From Actinomycetaceae bacterium (GTDB taxonomy: Bacteria > Actinomycetota > Actinomycetes > Actinomycetales > Actinomycetaceae): a stretch of DNA of 64,000 nucleotides. Shown here piece after piece: positions 8,646 through 17,426 of the stretch. Both the position numbers and the translations under genes were made by a program. The notes below the pieces were generated by a model. That model had not been told where the DNA came from and made no database searches. It saw only the letters and a program-made list of their open reading frames with translations. How positions within the stretch are numbered: the stretch's first letter is position 1; each line of letters begins with the position of its first letter. The stretch covers positions 174,160 to 238,159 of the forward strand of contig JAUNVG010000001.1 of NCBI GenBank assembly GCA_030537735.1, written 5' to 3'.

Positions 8646-10076
8646 TTGAACCGGCGCATCTTTGGGATTGAAACCGAGTACGGGCTGAACTGTTCGTACC
8701 CCAGTGTTGACGCTTCGCGCTTGGACGCTGAAGCGGTGGCTCGCATCCTGTTTTCACCGTTGGTGCGGGCTGGGCGCGGGGTGAATGTTTTCCTTCCCAA
8801 CGGCGGTCGCATCTACCTGGATGTGGGTGCCCACCCCGAGTACGCTACCGCCGAATGTGACCGGGTGGAGGAACTCCTCGCCCAAGTCCTTGCCGGGGAC
8901 CGCATGTTCGCGGATTTAGCCCGCCAAGCCGATGAGGCGCTGGCCGCCGACGGGGTGGGGGCGCGCGTGCACTTGCTGCGCACCAATGAAGATAACCACG
9001 CTAACGCTTTCGGCTGCCACGAAAACTATTCGCTGCGTCGCACCAGTCATTTCCGTGAGGTTGCTGACGCCTTGGTTTCCTTCTTCGTCACTCGCCAGAT
9101 CCTTACCGGAGCCGGCCACTTGCGTGCGGGAAACGAGGACGGTACGCGCGATTCGTCCTCGCCGGCGCGGTTCGGGTTCTCGGGGCGTTCTTGGCACATT
9201 GATGACGCGGTTTCTTCCGCCACCACGCGTTCGCGTCCGATCATTAATACCCGCGACGAGCCGCTGGCTGACCCATCGCAGTTTCGGCGCCTGCACGTAA
9301 TCGTGGGCGATACCAACATTTCTCAAAGCTCCACCGCGCTTAAGATCGTGATGACGGATCTGATGCTGTCGGCGATTGAAAATGGTGTGCATATTTCCGA
9401 CCTGGCGCTAGCTGATCCGCTTACCGACATTCGCCGGGTGGATGCGCATTTCCTCACACCTTGCCAGCTGCGTTTGGTCGACGGCCGGGTGATGACGGCG
9501 GTTGAGCTGCAGCGTGAACTGCGCTCACGCATCCTTGACAGTGTGGACCTGGCGGGGGCTTCACCCTTGACGTTGAAGATGGTGGATCTGTGGCAGCGCG
9601 GGTTGGACGCGGTTGAAAGCGGGGATTGGCAAAGCGTGAGCCGGGAACTGGATTGGGCGGTTAAGTACCGCATGTTTACCCGCTTCAGGCAGCGTTCAGG
9701 TGCGACTTGGGACGATCCGCGTCTGGCTCGGCTGGAGCTTGCTTACCACGATACGGTGGGTCAAACTCTGGCTGGGCGGATGGAGCAGTCCGGGGAGCTC
9801 GTCAGGCTGGTAGAGCCTGACGAGGTGAGCGCGGCCATGGACACTGCCCCGACGTCGACTCGCGCTCACCTGCGTGGGAAGGCGATCGCAGCTGCGTGGG
9901 ATACCCGGGCGGACCTGTCGGTGGATTGGATGAACTTGCGCCTTGATTCGAAGGTGCGCCAGAATCTGCGTTTGACTGATCCTTTCGGTGAGGATCCCAG
10001 CCAACGCCAGGCGGTGGAGGCGATGATTGAGCAAATGCAAGCTGATGCGGGCAAACACTCGGAGGTGTGGGCGTGA
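8646..10076 (+). CDS. pafA: Pup-protein ligase PafA
   Basis: 476 residues starting at TTG 8646, with GGGAAGGGAG upstream. RIFGIETEYG at the N-terminus, GGRIYLDVGAHPEYATAEC and GCHENYSL match the PafA/Dop family; the overall motif pattern is PafA rather than Dop. It uses ATP to join the C-terminal Glu of deamidated Pup to substrate lysines. It follows pup directly; in mycobacteria and streptomycetes the proteasome genes prcB and prcA normally lie between these two. Only 26 bases separate pup and pafA, so they were not displaced nearby. The stop overlaps the next start. Confidence 0.95.
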   Translation: MNRRIFGIETEYGLNCSYPSVDASRLDAEAVARILFSPLVRAGRGVNVFLPNGGRIYLDVGAHPEYATAECDRVEELLAQVLAGDRMFADLARQADEALAADGVGARVHLLRTNEDNHANAFGCHENYSLRRTSHFREVADALVSFFVTRQILTGAGHLRAGNEDGTRDSSSPARFGFSGRSWHIDDAVSSATTRSRPIINTRDEPLADPSQFRRLHVIVGDTNISQSSTALKIVMTDLMLSAIENGVHISDLALADPLTDIRRVDAHFLTPCQLRLVDGRVMTAVELQRELRSRILDSVDLAGASPLTLKMVDLWQRGLDAVESGDWQSVSRELDWAVKYRMFTRFRQRSGATWDDPRLARLELAYHDTVGQTLAGRMEQSGELVRLVEPDEVSAAMDTAPTSTRAHLRGKAIAAAWDTRADLSVDWMNLRLDSKVRQNLRLTDPFGEDPSQRQAVEAMIEQMQADAGKHSEVWA

Positions 10077-11152
10077 GGTTCACCGCGCGCAAGCGTTTCA
10101 CAAAGGCCGACAAGGAAGCCAACAAGAAGCTTACTGTTGGCGGTGCGACTGATACCCAAGAGCCCTCTGGGTCGTTGGCGGCACGTGGCAGGCTGTTACG
10201 GAAAAAATCAGTTCAGGACACTGAACCACCACGTTCGCGTTTGGAAAAGCGCCGCGGCATGAAACGCCGGGTGTGGCGTTGGTGGCGTGAGGTGCTAGCA
10301 ATTTTGGTGGTGGTAGTGGTCTCTACCACTGCTATTTTGGTGATTAATGACCGCGACCGGAAGGTGGTCACGCACGAAGAAAGCTGGGCTGACCTGGTTG
10401 AAGTGTCGGGCCGGGTCGGTGGCACGCCCGCTCTAGTAGTGGATTCGCAGGTGTCGGTACTTTCGAAGAAGGTAACGGAACTGGAAGTCGGTACCGGCAG
10501 GGAGATCACCGCGGATTCACCTTTGATCGTGTCCATGATGACTTATTCGGGTGAGACTGGGAAGGTGCTTTCCGAAGCGGGCCGCCCGCGCCTAAGCGTG
10601 GGGGTGGCAAATGCGGAGAACTTCGACCAGTTCCTATTAGACGCTGTGATCGGTAAGACCGAGGGCAGCCGACTGCTGTTCGCTCGCCCGGTGACGGATG
10701 GCAGTAAGCGCCGCACGGAGTTGTCGGTGGTGGACATTTTATGGTCGGCTGCTGCGGGTGAGACTGTGGAAGATCCCGGTGGGCCCCTACAAGTTTCCGT
10801 TAACGAGGCCGGCCCGCGCCTCTCTCACGGGGAGGGCAGTCCTCCAGATACGCTGAAAGTGCAGACCCTGGTGGAGGGTAACGGACAGCAGGTCCGCACC
10901 GGTGACGCCGTCCTCGCCCAGTACGTGTCCGCCCGTTGGGACGATTCGGTGGTGGTGTCTTCAACGTGGTCAACTGGAATTCCCCAAACCATCCGGTTGG
11001 AAACTGCGATGCCGGGGGTGCGCAATGCGCTCCTAGACCAGCGAGTGGGCTCGCGCCTGGCGATCACAGTGCCTCCGAACATGGCGCAGGGCGACACCAC
11101 GTTGATGATCGTGGTTGACATTTTAGGTACCGAACCAGACCAGGCTAAGTAG
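10073..11152 (+). CDS. membrane-anchored FKBP-type peptidyl-prolyl isomerase-like protein
   Basis: 359 residues from GTG 10073, which overlaps the pafA stop and has GGAGG at 10061-10065; GTG 10067 is an alternative. A basic cytoplasmic N-terminus of about 70 residues precedes one membrane segment (about 74-91, ILVVVVVSTTAILVI), then an extracytoplasmic region with a degenerate first domain and a C-terminal FKBP-like domain (about 255-353, ending TLMIVVDILG). The family speeds prolyl isomerisation of exported proteins. Several FKBP active-site positions look divergent (no GYG after VPP), so it may be a chaperone more than an enzyme. An FKBP gene after pafA also occurs in streptomycetes. Confidence 0.8.
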   Translation: MRFTARKRFTKADKEANKKLTVGGATDTQEPSGSLAARGRLLRKKSVQDTEPPRSRLEKRRGMKRRVWRWWREVLAILVVVVVSTTAILVINDRDRKVVTHEESWADLVEVSGRVGGTPALVVDSQVSVLSKKVTELEVGTGREITADSPLIVSMMTYSGETGKVLSEAGRPRLSVGVANAENFDQFLLDAVIGKTEGSRLLFARPVTDGSKRRTELSVVDILWSAAAGETVEDPGGPLQVSVNEAGPRLSHGEGSPPDTLKVQTLVEGNGQQVRTGDAVLAQYVSARWDDSVVVSSTWSTGIPQTIRLETAMPGVRNALLDQRVGSRLAITVPPNMAQGDTTLMIVVDILGTEPDQAK

Positions 11153-11190
11153 CCACCTGGAATCCCCGTGGCATTTAAGGAGAATCCATT

Positions 11191-11976
11191 ATGACGTTAG
11201 CGGTAAGAGTTATCGCCTGCCTGGACGTAGCCGATGGGCGGGTGGTTAAGGGCGTTAACTTCACTAACCTGCGCGACGCCGGTGACCCGGTGGAGCTGGC
11301 GCGCGTGTACGACACCGAAGGCGTCGATGAACTCACGTTCTTAGATATTTCCGCTTCCCACGAAGGGCGCGGCACCACGTTAGAGATGGTCTCGCGCACC
11401 GCGGAAAATGTTTTCATTCCTCTCACTGTGGGTGGGGGCGTGCGCAGTGTCGAGGACGTGAACACCCTACTTGCAGCGGGCGCGGACAAAGTGGGCGTCA
11501 ATACTGCGGCTTTGGCGAACCCGGATCTGATTGACCAGGTGGCGCGCAAGTTCGGAAACCAGGTGTTGGTGCTGTCAGTCGATGCGCGCCGCTGCCCGCC
11601 GGGAGTGCAAACCCCTTCCGGTTTCGAAGTCACCACCCACGGCGGACGCCGCTCCACCGGGATCGACGCGCTGGAGTGGGTACAGCAAGCCCAGGACCGC
11701 GGGGTGGGGGAGGTGCTCCTTAACTCCATGGATGCTGACGGAGTGCAAAACGGGTTCGATACCGAAATGATTTCCCGCGTGTGTGAGGTGGCGCAGGTTC
11801 CGGTTATCGCTTCTGGCGGTGCCGGTAAGGCCAGCCACTTCGTGGACGCGGTGGCTGCCGGTGCACAGGCGGTGCTGGCGGCGTCGGTATTCCACTTCAA
11901 GACAGTGTCGGTAGCGCAGGTGAAGACCGCGTTGGCACAGGCCGGCTACCCGGTGAGGGGTTTTAGCGGTGAGTGA
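11191..11976 (+). CDS. hisF: imidazole glycerol phosphate synthase cyclase subunit HisF
   Basis: 261 residues, full length. A TIM barrel with the two catalytic Asp positions in [10 protein letters not shown] (N-terminus) and VLSVDAR (near residue 130), and phosphate-binding VGGGVRS and IASGGAGK. With HisH it makes imidazole glycerol phosphate and AICAR in histidine synthesis. Start ATG 11191 has AAGGAG upstream. hisI overlaps its end by 8 bases. HisH and HisA are not in the window. Confidence 0.97.
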   Translation: MTLAVRVIACLDVADGRVVKGVNFTNLRDAGDPVELARVYDTEGVDELTFLDISASHEGRGTTLEMVSRTAENVFIPLTVGGGVRSVEDVNTLLAAGADKVGVNTAALANPDLIDQVARKFGNQVLVLSVDARRCPPGVQTPSGFEVTTHGGRRSTGIDALEWVQQAQDRGVGEVLLNSMDADGVQNGFDTEMISRVCEVAQVPVIASGGAGKASHFVDAVAAGAQAVLAASVFHFKTVSVAQVKTALAQAGYPVRGFSGE

Positions 11977-12370
11977 GGAAAAAACCCTTGACCCGCAGTT
12001 GGCTCAGCTTCTCAAACGCGACGCCAACGGCCTGGTATGCGCGGTGGTGCAGGATGCGGACACTGAACGGGTCCTGATGGTGGGGTGGATGGATGACACT
12101 GCTTTGGCTCGCACGCTGAGCGAGGGCGTGGTGACCTTTTGGTCGCGTTCGCGCCGGGAGTATTGGACTAAGGGTCTTACCTCGCGCCATTTTCAGTTAG
12201 TGCGCTCAGTGTCTTTGGACTGTGATGGCGATGCGTTGTTGGTGCGTGTGAAACAGGTTGGGGCGGCCTGTCATACGGGTTCGTACAGCTGTTTTGATTC
12301 CCACCAGCTTGCCGCGGTGGTGGGTGAAAAGGTTCCCGAGGGAGGGACGGATTCGCAGTCAGAGTCTTAA
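11969..12370 (+). CDS. hisI: phosphoribosyl-AMP cyclohydrolase HisI
   Basis: 133 residues, single-domain (no fused HisE). Family motifs include [23 protein letters not shown] and the metal-binding CHTGSYSCF near the C-terminus. It hydrolyses the adenine ring of phosphoribosyl-AMP, the third step of histidine synthesis. The start lies inside hisF (translational coupling). Confidence 0.96.
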   Translation: MSEEKTLDPQLAQLLKRDANGLVCAVVQDADTERVLMVGWMDDTALARTLSEGVVTFWSRSRREYWTKGLTSRHFQLVRSVSLDCDGDALLVRVKQVGAACHTGSYSCFDSHQLAAVVGEKVPEGGTDSQSES

Positions 12371-12448
12371 ATACTTTAACTACTCGATTTGGTGATGGCT
12401 ATCACTTAGCCGGTAAACTCACTACCAGGGAAGGAGGCAAGCGCAACC

Positions 12449-13312
12449 ATGCTAGAAGAAATCATCGCCGCCGCTCACCGCAACCTAGCAGTACGCGAAA
12501 ACCAAGTTCCCCTCAGTGAAGTGAAAGCCACAGCTCGCCGCGCCCCGGAACCGCGCGACGGCCGCGCCGCCCTCCGGCAAGGCCCGGGAGCGGTAAGTAT
12601 CATTGCCGAACTTAAACGTCGCTCCCCGTCGAAAGGCGCGCTTGCAACGATTAGCGATCCCAAGCGTTTAGCTACCGCCTACGAAGACGGCGGGGCAGCG
12701 TTGATCTCCTGCATGACGGAACCGGATTTCTTCGGCGGTGACCTGGCGGACCTGAAACAGGTGCGAGCCGCGGTTTCCATCCCCGTTATTTACAAAGATT
12801 TCGTGGTCAGCCCCTACCAGATCCACGAGGCCCGCGCCCACGGAGCAGACATGGTCTTGCTTTTGGTGGAGGCACTGGCTCAACCCCAGTTAGAGGCTTT
12901 CATTGAACGCATCGACTCCCTGGGGATGAGTGCACTGGTGGAGGTACATTCGCGTCTAGAGGTGTGTCGCGCCCTGGACGCTGGCGCCCAGGCAATCGGT
13001 GTGAACGCCCGCAGTTGGAGCACTTACCAGGTGGATCGGGCGAACTTCGCCCAAGTGGTGGACCTGGTTCCAGCTGAGGTAGTGGCGGTCGCCGAATCCG
13101 GCGTGCGCGGCCCCCATGACGTATTCGAATACGCCCAAGCCGGTGCGGATGCGGTGTTAGTAGGGGAGTCGCTAGTCACCAGCGACGACCCACGCCAGCT
13201 GGTGGCGGACATGGTTTCGGCAGGTTCCCACCCGGCTCTTCAAACCGACCGGAAAGCGCGCGTGCAGCGCACGGTTTTAGGAAATCAGATCCACCACTAT
13301 CACCAACGCTGA
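12449..13312 (+). CDS. trpC: indole-3-glycerol phosphate synthase TrpC
   Basis: 287 residues, TIM barrel with AELKRRSPSKG, CMTEPDFFGG, IGVNARSW and AESGV, all family motifs. It closes the indole ring in tryptophan synthesis. ATG 12449 is preceded by GGAAGGAGG. In many actinobacteria trpE precedes and trpB-trpA follow it before lgt; here hisI comes directly before and lgt after, so trpC stands without other trp genes. A short hairpin (GTGAT/ATCAC at about 12393-12406) and an 80-base gap upstream suggest its own promoter. Confidence 0.96.
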   Translation: MLEEIIAAAHRNLAVRENQVPLSEVKATARRAPEPRDGRAALRQGPGAVSIIAELKRRSPSKGALATISDPKRLATAYEDGGAALISCMTEPDFFGGDLADLKQVRAAVSIPVIYKDFVVSPYQIHEARAHGADMVLLLVEALAQPQLEAFIERIDSLGMSALVEVHSRLEVCRALDAGAQAIGVNARSWSTYQVDRANFAQVVDLVPAEVVAVAESGVRGPHDVFEYAQAGADAVLVGESLVTSDDPRQLVADMVSAGSHPALQTDRKARVQRTVLGNQIHHYHQR

Positions 13313-13404
13313 GGTTGCTTGCCTCGCCCGAGGGCACATCTGCGCTAAGCTATAGTTCAGATTCGACCGAACTACTTTGTCCCCAAACGTCGTGAGGAAC
13401 GCGT

Positions 13405-14376
13405 ATGCTCCACGATCTCGCCGTCAACGCCGGCACCGTTTTTGCTTCCATCCCATCCCCACCGCAACACACCTGGTATCTGGGGCCGCTCGCTATCCGA
13501 GCCTATGGGATCCTCATCGGTATCGGCATGATCGTGGCGGTGCTAATAACCCAAAAGCGCTACCGCGAACGCGGAGGCAACCCGGACCTGGTTTTCGACG
13601 TGGCGATGGCTGCGATTCCCACCGGCATTATCGGTGCGCGCCTGTACCATGTTTTCACCTCCCCGCAAGGGTATTTCCCCCCTAACGGCGATCCTACGGA
13701 GATCGTAAAGATCTGGCACGGGGGGCTGGGGATCTGGGGCGGTATCGCCGCCGGAGCCCTGGGAGGGTGGCTGATGCTACGCCACCGCGGCCAGCGCGTC
13801 GGCCCGTTCGTCGACTCGGTGGCACCGGCGCTGCTAGTGGCGCAGGCAATCGGTCGACTGGGTAACTGGTTTAACCAGGAGCTGTTCGGCGGGGCGACTA
13901 ACCTTCCGTGGGGTTTGCAGATTGACGATGCGCATTTGCCTGCTGGATACGCCTCTGGAACCTTGTTCCACCCCACGTTCCTATACGAACTGCTTTGGAA
14001 CCTGGGGGCGGCTGCGCTTATTATCGTCTTAGATCGCAAGCGACGTTTCCACGGTGGCCAACTAATGTGGCTTTACATTATGGCCTACACCGCCGGCCGT
14101 ATTTGGATTGAAAATGTGCGTATCGACACCGCCACCATGGTGCTGGGACTGCGCATTAACGTGTGGATCATGTCGCTGACGTTCCTGTTTGCACTGGTTG
14201 GTTTTTACCTGGCAGGCAAACGCGCCGCGGACACTACCGTGACCGCTGAGGAAGCAGTGCAGCAGGGCAGTTCATCCCATGACGATGCTTCTGGTGAGGA
14301 CGGTGTGCCGGTGGGCGCACCCGGTGACATCCCTGCGGTGTTGCCTGACGAAAAAGAAGGAAAGAACGTAGAGTAA
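13405..14376 (+). CDS. lgt: prolipoprotein diacylglyceryl transferase Lgt
   Basis: 323 residues, polytopic. AIGRLGNWFNQELFGG near residue 150 is the Lgt signature; IRAYGILIGIGM is in the first membrane segments. It transfers diacylglycerol from phosphatidylglycerol to the lipobox Cys of prolipoproteins, and so serves the lipoproteins encoded in this window (17821-18300, 27843-28904). The C-terminal 50 residues are acidic and likely disordered. A -10-like TATAGT near 13350 lies upstream, and GAGGA precedes the ATG. Confidence 0.95.
   Translation: MLHDLAVNAGTVFASIPSPPQHTWYLGPLAIRAYGILIGIGMIVAVLITQKRYRERGGNPDLVFDVAMAAIPTGIIGARLYHVFTSPQGYFPPNGDPTEIVKIWHGGLGIWGGIAAGALGGWLMLRHRGQRVGPFVDSVAPALLVAQAIGRLGNWFNQELFGGATNLPWGLQIDDAHLPAGYASGTLFHPTFLYELLWNLGAAALIIVLDRKRRFHGGQLMWLYIMAYTAGRIWIENVRIDTATMVLGLRINVWIMSLTFLFALVGFYLAGKRAADTTVTAEEAVQQGSSSHDDASGEDGVPVGAPGDIPAVLPDEKEGKNVE
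14369..14374 (+). promoter_or_regulatory. possible leaderless promoter of pyk inside the end of lgt
   Basis: TAGAGT overlaps the end of lgt and lies 6 bases before the pyk ATG at 14381. AAGGAAAG at about 14358 is a competing, rather distant Shine-Dalgarno, so read-through from lgt is also possible. Confidence 0.3.
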
Positions 14377-14380
14377 AGGT

Positions 14381-15829
14381 ATGCGCAGAGCTAAAATCGT
14401 TTGCACTATCGGGCCAGCTACTGATAGCCCCGACAAGATTCAAGCACTGGTTGACGCGGGTATGGATGTGGCTCGCATTAACCGTTCGCACGGCACCGTC
14501 GAAGCCCATGAGGAAGTGATTCGCCTGGTGCGTAAGGCCTCGCGTACTTCCGGGCGGGCGATTGCCGTCCTCGTGGACCTGCAAGGTCCAAAGATTCGTT
14601 TAGAGAAGTTCGAAAACGGCCCGCACTTCCTTGACGTGGGCGATGAGTTCACCATCACCACCCGCGATGTTCCCGGCACTAAGGAACTGGTTGGCACCAC
14701 TTTCAAGGGACTGCCTGCGGACTGCCGTCCGGGGGATCGCTTGCTGATTGATGACGGTAACGTCGCGGTGCGGGTGATTGCGGTTGATGACACCGACGTG
14801 AAGACCCGCGTTGAGGTTCCTGGGATGGTTTCCAATAACAAGGGAATCAACCTGCCTGGCGTGGCGGTTTCGGTGCCGGCTCTGTCGGAAAAGGATAAAG
14901 AGGACCTGCGGTGGGCCTTGAAGATTGGTGCTGACTTCATTGCGCTTTCGTTCGTGCGTGATGCGAAGGACATTCGTGATGTCCATGAGATTATGGACGA
15001 GGTCGGGGTGCGTCGCCCGGTAATCGCGAAGATTGAAAAGCCTCAGGCGGTGGACAACCTGCTGGAGATCGTGGAGGCTTTCGACGGCATTATGGTGGCC
15101 CGTGGCGACCTGGGGGTGGAGATGCCCCTGGAGACGGTGCCTTTGGTGCAAAAACGCGCGATTGAGTTGGCTCGCCGCCAGTCGAAGCCGGTTATTGTCG
15201 CCACCCAGGTGATGGATTCTATGATGAAGAATCCGCGCCCGACGCGGGCGGAGGCTTCTGACTGCGCCAATGCGATTCTTGACGGCGCGGACGCGGTGAT
15301 GCTTTCAGGTGAGACCTCGGTAGGTGCTTACCCGCTTGAAGCGGTTCGCACGATGGCCCGCATTGTGGAGAACGTGGAGGAAAACGGCGGTGAGCGGATC
15401 GCGCCGTTGGGGGCTTACAACATTGGGCGATCTTCGGTAATCACCCAGGCTGCGGCCACGATGGGGGAGCGTTTGGACGTGAAGTTCCTGGTTACGTTCA
15501 CCCAGTCCGGGTCTACTGCCCGCCAGATGTCACGTTTGCGCAGCCCGATCCCACTGTTGGCTTTCACCCCGCTGGAGACCACTCGCAACCAGTTGGCGCT
15601 GTCGTGGGGAGTGCAGACCTATCGGGTGCCTGAAGTGAAACACACCGATGACATGGTGTGGCAGGTGGATCAGGTTTGCCGCCTGTCGCAGTTGGCGAAG
15701 GAAGGCGATGACCTGGTGATCGTGGCGGGTATGCCGCCGGGTACTCCGGGGTCAACGAACTCCATTCGCGTTCACACTATCGGCGATGACGTGGACTACA
15801 TTATCGGGGGATCCACTCAAGCTGGGTAG
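14381..15829 (+). CDS. pyk: pyruvate kinase
   Basis: 482 residues. AKIVCTIGPA at the N-terminus, VDLQGPKIRL, the catalytic-Lys region IAKIEKPQAV and MVARGDLGVE are clear family motifs; the C-terminal allosteric domain is complete. It converts phosphoenolpyruvate and ADP to pyruvate and ATP. It starts four bases after lgt, as is usual in actinobacteria. A terminator-like hairpin follows at 15869-15908. Confidence 0.97.
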   Translation: MRRAKIVCTIGPATDSPDKIQALVDAGMDVARINRSHGTVEAHEEVIRLVRKASRTSGRAIAVLVDLQGPKIRLEKFENGPHFLDVGDEFTITTRDVPGTKELVGTTFKGLPADCRPGDRLLIDDGNVAVRVIAVDDTDVKTRVEVPGMVSNNKGINLPGVAVSVPALSEKDKEDLRWALKIGADFIALSFVRDAKDIRDVHEIMDEVGVRRPVIAKIEKPQAVDNLLEIVEAFDGIMVARGDLGVEMPLETVPLVQKRAIELARRQSKPVIVATQVMDSMMKNPRPTRAEASDCANAILDGADAVMLSGETSVGAYPLEAVRTMARIVENVEENGGERIAPLGAYNIGRSSVITQAAATMGERLDVKFLVTFTQSGSTARQMSRLRSPIPLLAFTPLETTRNQLALSWGVQTYRVPEVKHTDDMVWQVDQVCRLSQLAKEGDDLVIVAGMPPGTPGSTNSIRVHTIGDDVDYIIGGSTQAG

Positions 15830-15868
15830 CTCTTTAGATGTAGGACTGTAGCGACCGTTTGAGTCGAT

Positions 15869-15908
15869 GCGGGGCGGTCACTTTCGGTTTGGGAGGTGGC
15901 GGCCCCGC
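15869..15908 (+). terminator. probable pyk terminator hairpin
   Basis: GCGGGGC at 15869-15875 pairs with GCCCCGC at 15902-15908, and the stem can be extended inward by most of GGTCAC/GTGGCG. There is no U-run, as is common for actinobacterial terminators. Confidence 0.5.
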
Positions 15909-15914
15909 CCTCGT

Positions 15915-15943
15915 TTGCATCTGATTCATTCAGATGGTAAAGT
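15915..15943 (+). promoter_or_regulatory. promoter with palindromic operator before the 67-aa gene
   Basis: TTGCAT (15915-15920), 17 bases, then TAAAGT (15938-15943) form a plausible promoter. The spacer is filled by a perfect inverted repeat, CATCTGA-TTCAT-TCAGATG (15918-15936), placed where a repressor would block RNA polymerase. No regulator gene lies beside it. The gene downstream begins at 16303, giving a leader of about 350 bases. Confidence 0.4.
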
Positions 15944-16302
15944 GGAGTGTTCGCGTTTACGCCTGGGTTTTATGCGCCGATTGCATGAACACGCACCGCG
16001 CGGCTACACGTTTTCTGGTTGTACTCTCGTCTTCCACTCGACTGGGCCGGGAACGGAGTTGAACGCTACCGCCCCAAGCTGGCGCCACCTCCATACAAAG
16101 TGAGGTTCCGCATTTAACAGGCTGGGACTGTTGCCTCGTAACCACCTGGCTGGGCCACTTTTGCTGCCCGTCGCCCGTGGTGTTCAGCTAAGGGCCGCAG
16201 TTGGGGGTGAACGCGAAGGGAATCTCGCGGGTTTGTTTGCCTACGCAACAAACGCGTATAGCGCCCGTGAGAGGAAGAAGGAAGAAGGAGAAGAAATAAA
16301 AG
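15944..16302 (+). other. long untranslated leader with possible RNA structure
   Basis: About 360 bases without a convincing gene. Near its end are two adjacent hairpins: CGCGA/TCGCG near 16212-16229, and a longer one at about 16226-16256 in which GTTTGTTTGC pairs with GCAACAAAC with one bulge; these two share bases and could be alternatives. A purine-rich tract (16271-16302) then leads into the start codon. I match it to no known riboswitch class. Confidence 0.35.
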
Positions 16303-16506
16303 ATGCGTATTTTCAGCATTTACGATACTCAAACTAGCCGTCAGGCTCGCAACCTGTGGGAGTCTAACCTGTCCGACGCGGTTCGTCCCTGGTTCAAGGA
16401 CGTTGACAACAAGCGCGTGCGTGACGCCATTGATGCGCTCTCTGTGCCGGGCAAGCGCAAGGCTGCTGCCCGCTACCTAGGGTTGGAACTGGAGTGCTGC
16501 GCCTAG
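16303..16506 (+). CDS. small uncharacterised protein, 67 residues
   Basis: I do not recognise the family. The product begins MRIFSIYDTQ, has a basic helical middle (KRVRDAIDALSVPGKRKAAARYLG) and ends ELECCA with two adjacent Cys. No signal peptide or membrane segment. The case for a real gene is the strong purine-rich Shine-Dalgarno (GAAGAAGGAGAAG) upstream, GC-rich third positions, its own promoter-like site far upstream and a strong terminator 60 bases after the stop. The basic centre suggests nucleic acid or ribosome contact, which is inference only. Confidence 0.7.
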   Translation: MRIFSIYDTQTSRQARNLWESNLSDAVRPWFKDVDNKRVRDAIDALSVPGKRKAAARYLGLELECCA

Positions 16507-16563
16507 CAGGAAAGCTCACGCACCCAGTTTCAGGCGGCTCTTAGCTTCGGGCTATCGTGGGGG

Positions 16564-16592
16564 GAGCGGGCACACGGCGTGCCCGCTCTTTG
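16564..16592 (+). terminator. strong terminator after the 67-aa gene
   Basis: GAGCGGGCAC (16564-16573) pairs perfectly with GTGCCCGCTC (16579-16588) across a 5-base loop, followed by TTTGTG. Confidence 0.8.
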
Positions 16593-16805
16593 TGTGTCCG
16601 CGGTGAAGAACCTCATGTGCATCCAAGGCGGTACGAGGCTCGTGGCTAGCGTAGTATAGCTACGACCGTGCCCAGCAGTTTTCTTCGCTACCAATCGACG
16701 CCGCCTCTCCAAATCTGTAGCCACTGGCGGCGTCGCCACTAGATTCCATCCCAAGCCACGAAACCATCTAACCTAAAAACAAACACACAACGAGAAAGAA
16801 ACACA
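16593..16805. other. intergenic leader with a hairpin
   Basis: No gene seen. GACGCCGCC (16697-16705) pairs perfectly with GGCGGCGTC (16726-16734). A small CGTAG/CTACG hairpin surrounds TATAG near 16647-16661 and could include a -10 element for the gene at 16806. Confidence 0.35.
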
Positions 16806-17075
16806 ATGAACAACGAACCCATCAAGCCGAGCGCACGACTAATCACAGCCGGCCTAGTCATAATGCCCATTACCGCATTCTGGTACCTACTCGTACTCAG
16901 TGCAGTGATGGACGGCAACCAATCCAGTGAACCCGGGCTCGTCATTGCCGGACTCGCACATATCGCAGGCCTAATCACCTTCATCGTCGGCATCAACCGC
17001 GCCATGCGACGCTTCGATGCCGCAACAAACCAATACGCACAACCCACACAGGACACAACTTCAGACAGACCCTAA
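16806..17075 (+). CDS. small two-helix membrane protein
   Basis: 89 residues, no recognised family. Two hydrophobic segments (about 11-33 and 44-64) separated by a short polar loop, then a basic RAMRRFD and a polar C-terminal tail; likely a cytoplasmic-membrane protein with both ends inside. The upstream region is A-rich with a weak GAGAAAG before the ATG. The codon choice (ATA, ACA, CTA) looks less GC-biased than in neighbouring housekeeping genes, and it lies in the accessory strip between pyk and the tRNA. Confidence 0.6.
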   Translation: MNNEPIKPSARLITAGLVIMPITAFWYLLVLSAVMDGNQSSEPGLVIAGLAHIAGLITFIVGINRAMRRFDAATNQYAQPTQDTTSDRP

Positions 17076-17120
17076 AATCCGCACAGTTTCTCAACGCCTT
17101 CACGCGAAGCGGTCTAAGCC

Positions 17121-17146
17121 CAGGGTAGGGGATACCCCCTGCCCTG
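17121..17146 (+). terminator. terminator-like hairpin after the small membrane protein gene
   Basis: CAGGGTAGGGG and CCCCTGCCCTG form an 11-bp stem with one mismatch and a 4-base loop. No U-run follows. Confidence 0.45.
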
Positions 17147-17426
17147 TGTCTGAGGATCATAGTGGCCTGCTAAAAGATGTCCGCACAAGTCTATAAGTCG
17201 CACCCGTTGAGGCGAAGTAGATGAACGTCTAGGCTAAGAGATATACCCGTTTCACGCCCTTATCATAGTTCGTTACTTTCAAGCCTCCCGCTGGGCGGGG
17301 CAGGCGATAGACCACGGGTGTTTTCGTGCTAGAAAACTAAACCCAAAGAACTTGTAAGTCGTTTCCATAGCAAGGTGCTTAGCAAGATTCCAGCGAGTCA
17401 CTTAGCGAAAACGTGGCAGATAAGAA

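Noticed and set aside
7913..8812. 299-residue minus-strand ORF opposite dop, pup and pafA
   Set aside because: Shadow of strongly supported plus-strand genes; Arg/Ser/Pro-rich with no family pattern.
15867..16103. 78-residue plus-strand ORF after pyk
   Set aside because: It begins inside the pyk terminator hairpin, lacks a ribosome site and spans the promoter; treated as leader.
15944..16302. tmRNA, RNase P RNA, SRP RNA or a known riboswitch
   Set aside because: None of the conserved sequence blocks of these RNAs could be matched by eye.
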